From assembly GCF_030272615.1 (NCBI RefSeq), contig NC_081408.1:610705673-610769672 (forward strand): 64,000 nucleotides of DNA. Direction: 5' to 3'. Source of the DNA: Cryptomeria japonica (taxonomy: Eukaryota > Streptophyta > Pinopsida > Cupressales > Cupressaceae). Shown here piece after piece: positions 60,401 through 64,000 of the stretch (the first letter of the stretch is position 1; each line of letters opens with the position of its first letter). Both the position numbers and the translations under genes were made by a program. The notes below the pieces were generated by a model. The model saw only the letters and a list, made by a program, of their open reading frames with translations, had not been told where the DNA came from and made no database searches.

Positions 60401-60871
60401 TGAAACTTTCTTGGTCTTATCTAGCCTGCTACCAGTGGAGGGTAAGCCAGTCACTGCCCTAAATTCTTCTTTAGTGATTTTGTGAATAGAGTCAAGCCAA
60501 AAGAATTCACCATGAACTCCACTAAGCACAATCCTTACAACTTCCTTAGGAAATTCTGGGATGTCAAGGATTTCCACAAAACCTAGGGTCTCAATAACCT
60601 TATGTTTGGGTTTCACAATTCCATTTTCATCACAGATAACATTTTTGTACATTTTCATGATTTCTTATGAACCTAATTCCTCTATGTGGCAATGTATGTA
60701 AATTCTAGGGTCTTCTGCATATGCAACTCCTTTAGGGATTTTTGAAAAAGCACCTAGGGTATCATCCTATTTCGCTACTTCGGGGATAATCTTCAAAACT
60801 GGCTTAGGGCGTTTAACCACTTCTATAATAGTAGGATTTGCAATGAATTCTGGAGTAGAGGAGGAAGCCAT
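57427..60871 (-). pseudogene. M2 ORF2: about 1,147-codon protein, unknown family, broken
   Basis: From MASSSTPEF at 60871 (two early stops in frame, then open from 60658 to 59726). A frameshift leads to 59396-58395, another to 58338-57763, then one stop and open to TAG at 57427. N-terminal region: IVLSGVHGEFFWLDSIHKITKEEFRAVTGLPSTGS, then GYKTTHANQLNYVSNLCIKSAYDMV, HFGNLLVCLMLYL, EICFVIKKDDIWMEAVHPR. These align with M1 ORF2. The middle is disordered, Glu/Thr/Ile-rich; the end (58050-57430) is coiled-coil-like (FEEKLEKLENEKERIKGKGKE). The Glu/Lys minisatellite of M1 is absent. Early ITKEEFRAVTGLP recalls plant-transposon-associated domains, but I cannot name it. Confidence 0.75.
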
Positions 60872-61173
60872 TGATAAATACCTTAATCTACCTAATAGGT
60901 TTGGATGCTTGAAAGATCTTGCTTCACTTCTTGCTAAGGCTGCCTTCGCTTGGGTTTTTTGTGTTCTTTGAAAGTTTGAATGCTTGGTGAATGAAAAAGA
61001 GGGAATAAAACTGATTTATAATGTCTTTTCCTTCAACAACCACAATAAATGCCTGTCGATTAAGTGAAACTTAACACATCTACCAGTAAAGAAGAAATTC
61101 ATCTTCTTACCATTAACCAAGGGTAAACTTGCATGATTTTCAATTTGTTGCCATACCCCCAAAAGATTTTCAT
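60872..61173 (-). other. Spacer between M2 reading frames
   Basis: About 300 bp with no supported gene; it corresponds in position to 11233-11675 of M1. Confidence 0.5.
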
Positions 61174-62095
61174 TCAGTTGGATGAAGAATCTCCTGCCGG
61201 TGGAGTAATACTCTGTTCTACCGGTGAAGGAATAGTCTCATCAACATTCTGATCTCTCTTTCTAATCCACTGTTTTGAAAATTCTTGTTTTACCTCATCT
61301 ACCTTCTCTTTGCCTTTCAAATTGGGTCCTTTATTATTTGCCAGTGATGCCTTACTTCTGCAAAATTTTGCAATATGTCCAATCTTGTTAGAAGCATAAC
61401 AAGTCACATTGTTATTCTGAGCCTTTCCATATCCTATGCTGGTATGTGTTCTGCATTGATTAGATAAGTGTCCAAATCTTCCACAAACATAGCATCTTAC
61501 ATTTATTCTATAGTTTTCTGAATTATGACCAATTTTGTTGCATTTGGAACATTGGCCGGTAGGTGCATTAATGTTCTGATAGTTTTTAGATCTACACTGA
61601 TTTGCTCTATGACCATACTTGTTACAGTTAAAGAATTTCCCATTAAATTTGTAAGCATTAGGTTGTCTTACCAGTTTGCTATGATCATGATTGTTTGCAG
61701 TACCAGAGCTTTCACCAACTTCAAAGCCAAGTCCATTAGTGTCTCCATTAGGTTTATGATTTTTCAGCATATTATCAAGTTCTTCTAAACTTTTCTTGAA
61801 TTTCTCTTTGTGTTGATTTGCAGTAGCCAACTCATTTTCCAAAATTCCCTTCTGTCTCATAAGTTCAGTTTTATCATTTTGCATGTGCATCAAATTTGTC
61901 TTCAACATATCATTTTCATGATTGAGTCTTACATTTTCATTTCCAGCATCATTGAGTCTCCTAGTCAAGTCATCTTCATTCTTCTTTCTGTCTTCAATGT
62001 CCTTACAAAACCTCATAGTCAAGTTTGATATTCTTTAATTTTTCTGCATCAAAGTCTCCAAGAGTTGTTTCCAATTGCTTTCTCAAGTTTTCCAT
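61174..62095 (-). pseudogene. M2 ORF1: coiled-coil gag-like protein with four zinc knuckles
   Basis: Start ATG at 62095 (MENLRKQLETTLGDFDAEKL), one frameshift near 62025, then a 282-codon open frame. Coiled coil about residues 1-110 (NENVRLNHENDMLKTNL...), linker DTNGLGFEVGESS, then CCHC knuckles: FNCNKYGHRANQC (first Cys missing or shifted), CSKCNKIGHNSENY, CYVCGRFGHLSNQC and CYASNKIGHIAKFC (second Cys is Ser). Ends with Glu/Lys/Pro-rich tail and stop at 61174. Likely binds element RNA, as nucleocapsids do. No capsid-type gag domain recognised. Confidence 0.85.
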
Positions 62096-62152
62096 TTGTA
62101 TCGGTGTCAGAATCTGCCTCAATCTGTTAGGCTTTTGAAAATAGAGGACCAA

Positions 62153-62164
62153 GCTCTGATACCA
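62153..62164 (-). promoter_or_regulatory. M2 primer binding site
   Basis: Minus-strand TGGTATCAGAGC, two bases from the LTR, as in M1 and the copia elements. Confidence 0.95.
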
Positions 62165-62166
62165 AT

Positions 62167-62964
62167 TGTTAGGATTGATGATAGTCCCAAAGATACTGAG
62201 AGGGGGGGTGAATTAGTATCTAACTGGTTAACAAAATTTTTGACCTTATAAAGTATTTTGCATTCCAAAACAATGTATTGATAAACAAGAATTAATGCAG
62301 TAAATATGAATAGTAAAGACAACATAGAAAGCACGCCATAACACAATATTTTTGGCAAGGAAACCCAGTGTGGGAAAAACCTCGGTGGGATTTGTGACCC
62401 ACAATATTCACTCACTGGCCAATGAATGGATATTACTAACAATAATGTGCCTGCACATGTAGGAAGGCCAACTGCCTAGAGCTCACTGCTCAAATACAAA
62501 AGGAAGTCTCACTGACTTACAAAAATGGAGTATAAGAATCCAATATAATGTACTGCTACAAAAAGCATTTGCTATGCCAGGTTTAGTACCGGTTTAAGAT
62601 TATACAATAACCATAAACCCTTCTACAAAATCTGCCTTAGTATTTTCTCTACATATACATCATATCTATCCTTAATCATATATGTCTGTCAAAATGATCT
62701 ACAAGATCTCATACTTATATATGAGTCTTATTACAATATGCCATGTCGGCTTACAAAAAGATATTACAATTAAACACAAAATACAATAATCAAAATCTTA
62801 TCGGCTAGGGTGCCGGTAAACATTATTGTCACTGCCGGTGAACTATCTGTCGGTGTAGAGTCTCCCGGTGCCGGTTCCTGCCAGTGCCATAAGATTCCAA
62901 GGTTACCATCAATGACAACACCTTAAATCACCTTTAACTACCATTAGAGTGTGCAATGCCAACA
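62167..62964 (-). repeat. M2 5' LTR
   Basis: 798 bp; in minus orientation TGTTGGCATTGCACAC...CAATCCTAACA. Contains GAGAGGGGGGGTGAATTAG (62199) and CCATCAATGACAA (62906). ACCGGT/GCCGGT words cluster at 62810-62885. Confidence 0.9.
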
Positions 62965-63056
62965 CATCCCTCTCTCTCTCTCGCTCTCTCCCCTTCTCCC
63001 TTCCTCTATACCTCATCCATCTTTCTCTTCTTCTCTCCCTCCCCCCTCCATACCCC
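62965..63056. repeat. CT-rich low-complexity tract
   Basis: CTCTCTCTCTC with C-runs, immediately beside the outer end of the M2 LTR. Confidence 0.9.
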
Positions 63057-63826
63057 ACTGCAACTGTGTCTGCACTTCTATAGAAGTAAGTGAATTTATT
63101 TCTTGTCTACAACTTCCTCTTTGATTTTTATCATGTATGCTCTCCTAAGGAAATTGACTGATGGATTTGTATGTGTAGATTGAATAGGAGGAATAGGGTT
63201 TGAAATTGAACCACAGGTGCATTACCATGACAATCAAGGAAATCTGCAGCAATATTCTTCTTGAATATGTTTTTAATGAGCAGAGCAGATATGGAAAATA
63301 GTGTCAAAAAAGCAACATGATGAATCAAAGTACTTGCAATATGTTTCTCATAAGGAAACAACTGGTAGGAAGAGAAAGAGGGAGAGTAACATAGATGATC
63401 TCCTGGAGAATGATAGTGGTGGGTATGTGAGAGTTCCCATGTTGTTATACAACGCTTGTCACCTAAAGAAATTAAAGTTGTTGTATGCATGGTAGTGGTA
63501 GTATATGATGATCATCACTTGTCAAAAGGCTTGGAACGATACATACCCATGAAATAAATCAAGTGTGTAATTCCTATAGTCACAATTGAGATCAATCCTA
63601 TAACCTTACAAATTTAATAGCATCATATGTTTTAGAACTTAGGCAATACTCTTAGGTTTAGGTCAAGCTCTTACACTTGCTTTTTAGCAAAGCCTCGTTG
63701 TTTGTTCGCTTAGAGTCTCTCTTATGCTGACAATGGTCTTACTTAGCTATATAAAAACTAAACTACTGATGTTGTATTGTATGATGTTCTATTCATAACT
63801 TTAAATTTAATTTTTTTATTTTATTA
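63057..63826. other. Unassigned interval with one small reading frame
   Basis: A 64-codon plus-strand frame (63301-63495: KRKRESNIDDLLENDSGGYVRV...) shows no known motif and has no clear context. Nothing else is supported. Confidence 0.35.
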
Positions 63827-64000
63827 GCCCACCATATGACCCCTTAGGTGTCATTAGAGGTCATATTGTTTCCTAAGAGGTCATATGGTGTCTTGTGACC
63901 CCTTAGGACACCATATGACCTCTTAAGACACCATACGACCCATAACAACACCATATGGTATCCTAAGGGGTCATAGGATGCCATATGAACCCTTGGGACA
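63827..64000. repeat. Palindromic minisatellite, continues past the window
   Basis: About eight copies of a 20-24-bp unit, CACCATATGACCCCTTAGGA, in alternating orientations. 63874-63892 and 63907-63925 form a perfect 19-bp inverted repeat with a 14-base loop. The array reaches the last base of the window. Confidence 0.85.

Larger units (their letters stand above)
57080..62964 (-). mobile_element. M2: second non-autonomous element of the M1 type
   Basis: Minus orientation, 5.9 kb. 5' LTR 62167-62964 (798 bp), primer site 62153-62164, gag-like frame with four zinc knuckles, ORF2 of about 1,147 codons, polypurine tract and only about 90 bp of the 3' LTR (57080-57172). Gene order, knuckle count, ORF2 N-terminal sequence and 3' junction match M1. 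No protease, integrase or RT. Confidence 0.9.

Noticed and set aside
63827-64000. Possible CRISPR-like array
   Set aside because: Units alternate in orientation, there are no unique spacers, and the genome is plant-like.

Overview
The window looks like repeat-dominated, non-coding-rich nuclear DNA of a large-genome seed plant. I think a gymnosperm is most likely, from the long divergent nested LTR elements and low gene density, but the sequence alone does not prove it. I find one plausible host gene. This is a three-exon ankyrin-repeat/PGG-domain membrane protein (43687-46869, + strand) whose splice sites can be read directly. Nearly everything else is transposable-element sequence at different ages.

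Layout. 1-2426: TA microsatellite, then the 3' part of a copia-type element (K0) with a clear 3' LTR. 3935-15639: an old copia element (K2, + strand) split in its RNase H gene by a complete 7.65-kb LTR element (M1, - strand, 6505-14154) with a GTTCT target duplication. 15700-18440: a tandem duplication, an unknown minus-strand reading frame and a LINE ORF1 relic. 18441-31064: a copia element (K1, - strand) split inside its reverse transcriptase by a complete 7.9-kb Ty3/gypsy-type element (G1, + strand, 20534-28450) with 1283-bp LTRs and a CCATC duplication. G1 has gag and protease but no RT or integrase. 31547-40908: a rearranged copia complex. LTR-A (+) with a gag-protease stub is joined head-on to an inverted LTR-B (-). 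LTR-B also closes a deleted gag-pol (- strand) whose 5' LTR (LTR-C) belongs to a different family. 40909-48411: the host gene and its AT-rich flanks. 48412-52180: a very long LTR (LTR-D) holding a nested solo gypsy LTR. 52440-56860: a BED-finger (hAT-like) transposase fragment and a decayed gypsy gag-protease. 57080-62964: M2, a second element of the M1 type. 63827-64000: a palindromic minisatellite that runs off the window.

Most interesting: M1 and M2 share an architecture I cannot match to a standard element. Both have copia-like termini (PBS matching initiator Met tRNA, GGGGGAGAT polypurine tract) but no protease, integrase, RT or RNase H. Both encode a coiled-coil protein with four zinc knuckles, followed by a second reading frame of about 1,100-1,150 codons. 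Its N-terminal region is recognisably conserved between the two although the nucleotide sequences have diverged strongly. They look like a non-autonomous family that keeps its own conserved second protein and borrows copia enzymes. Short motifs near the LTR ends are shared with the copia LTRs in this window, which fits that idea.
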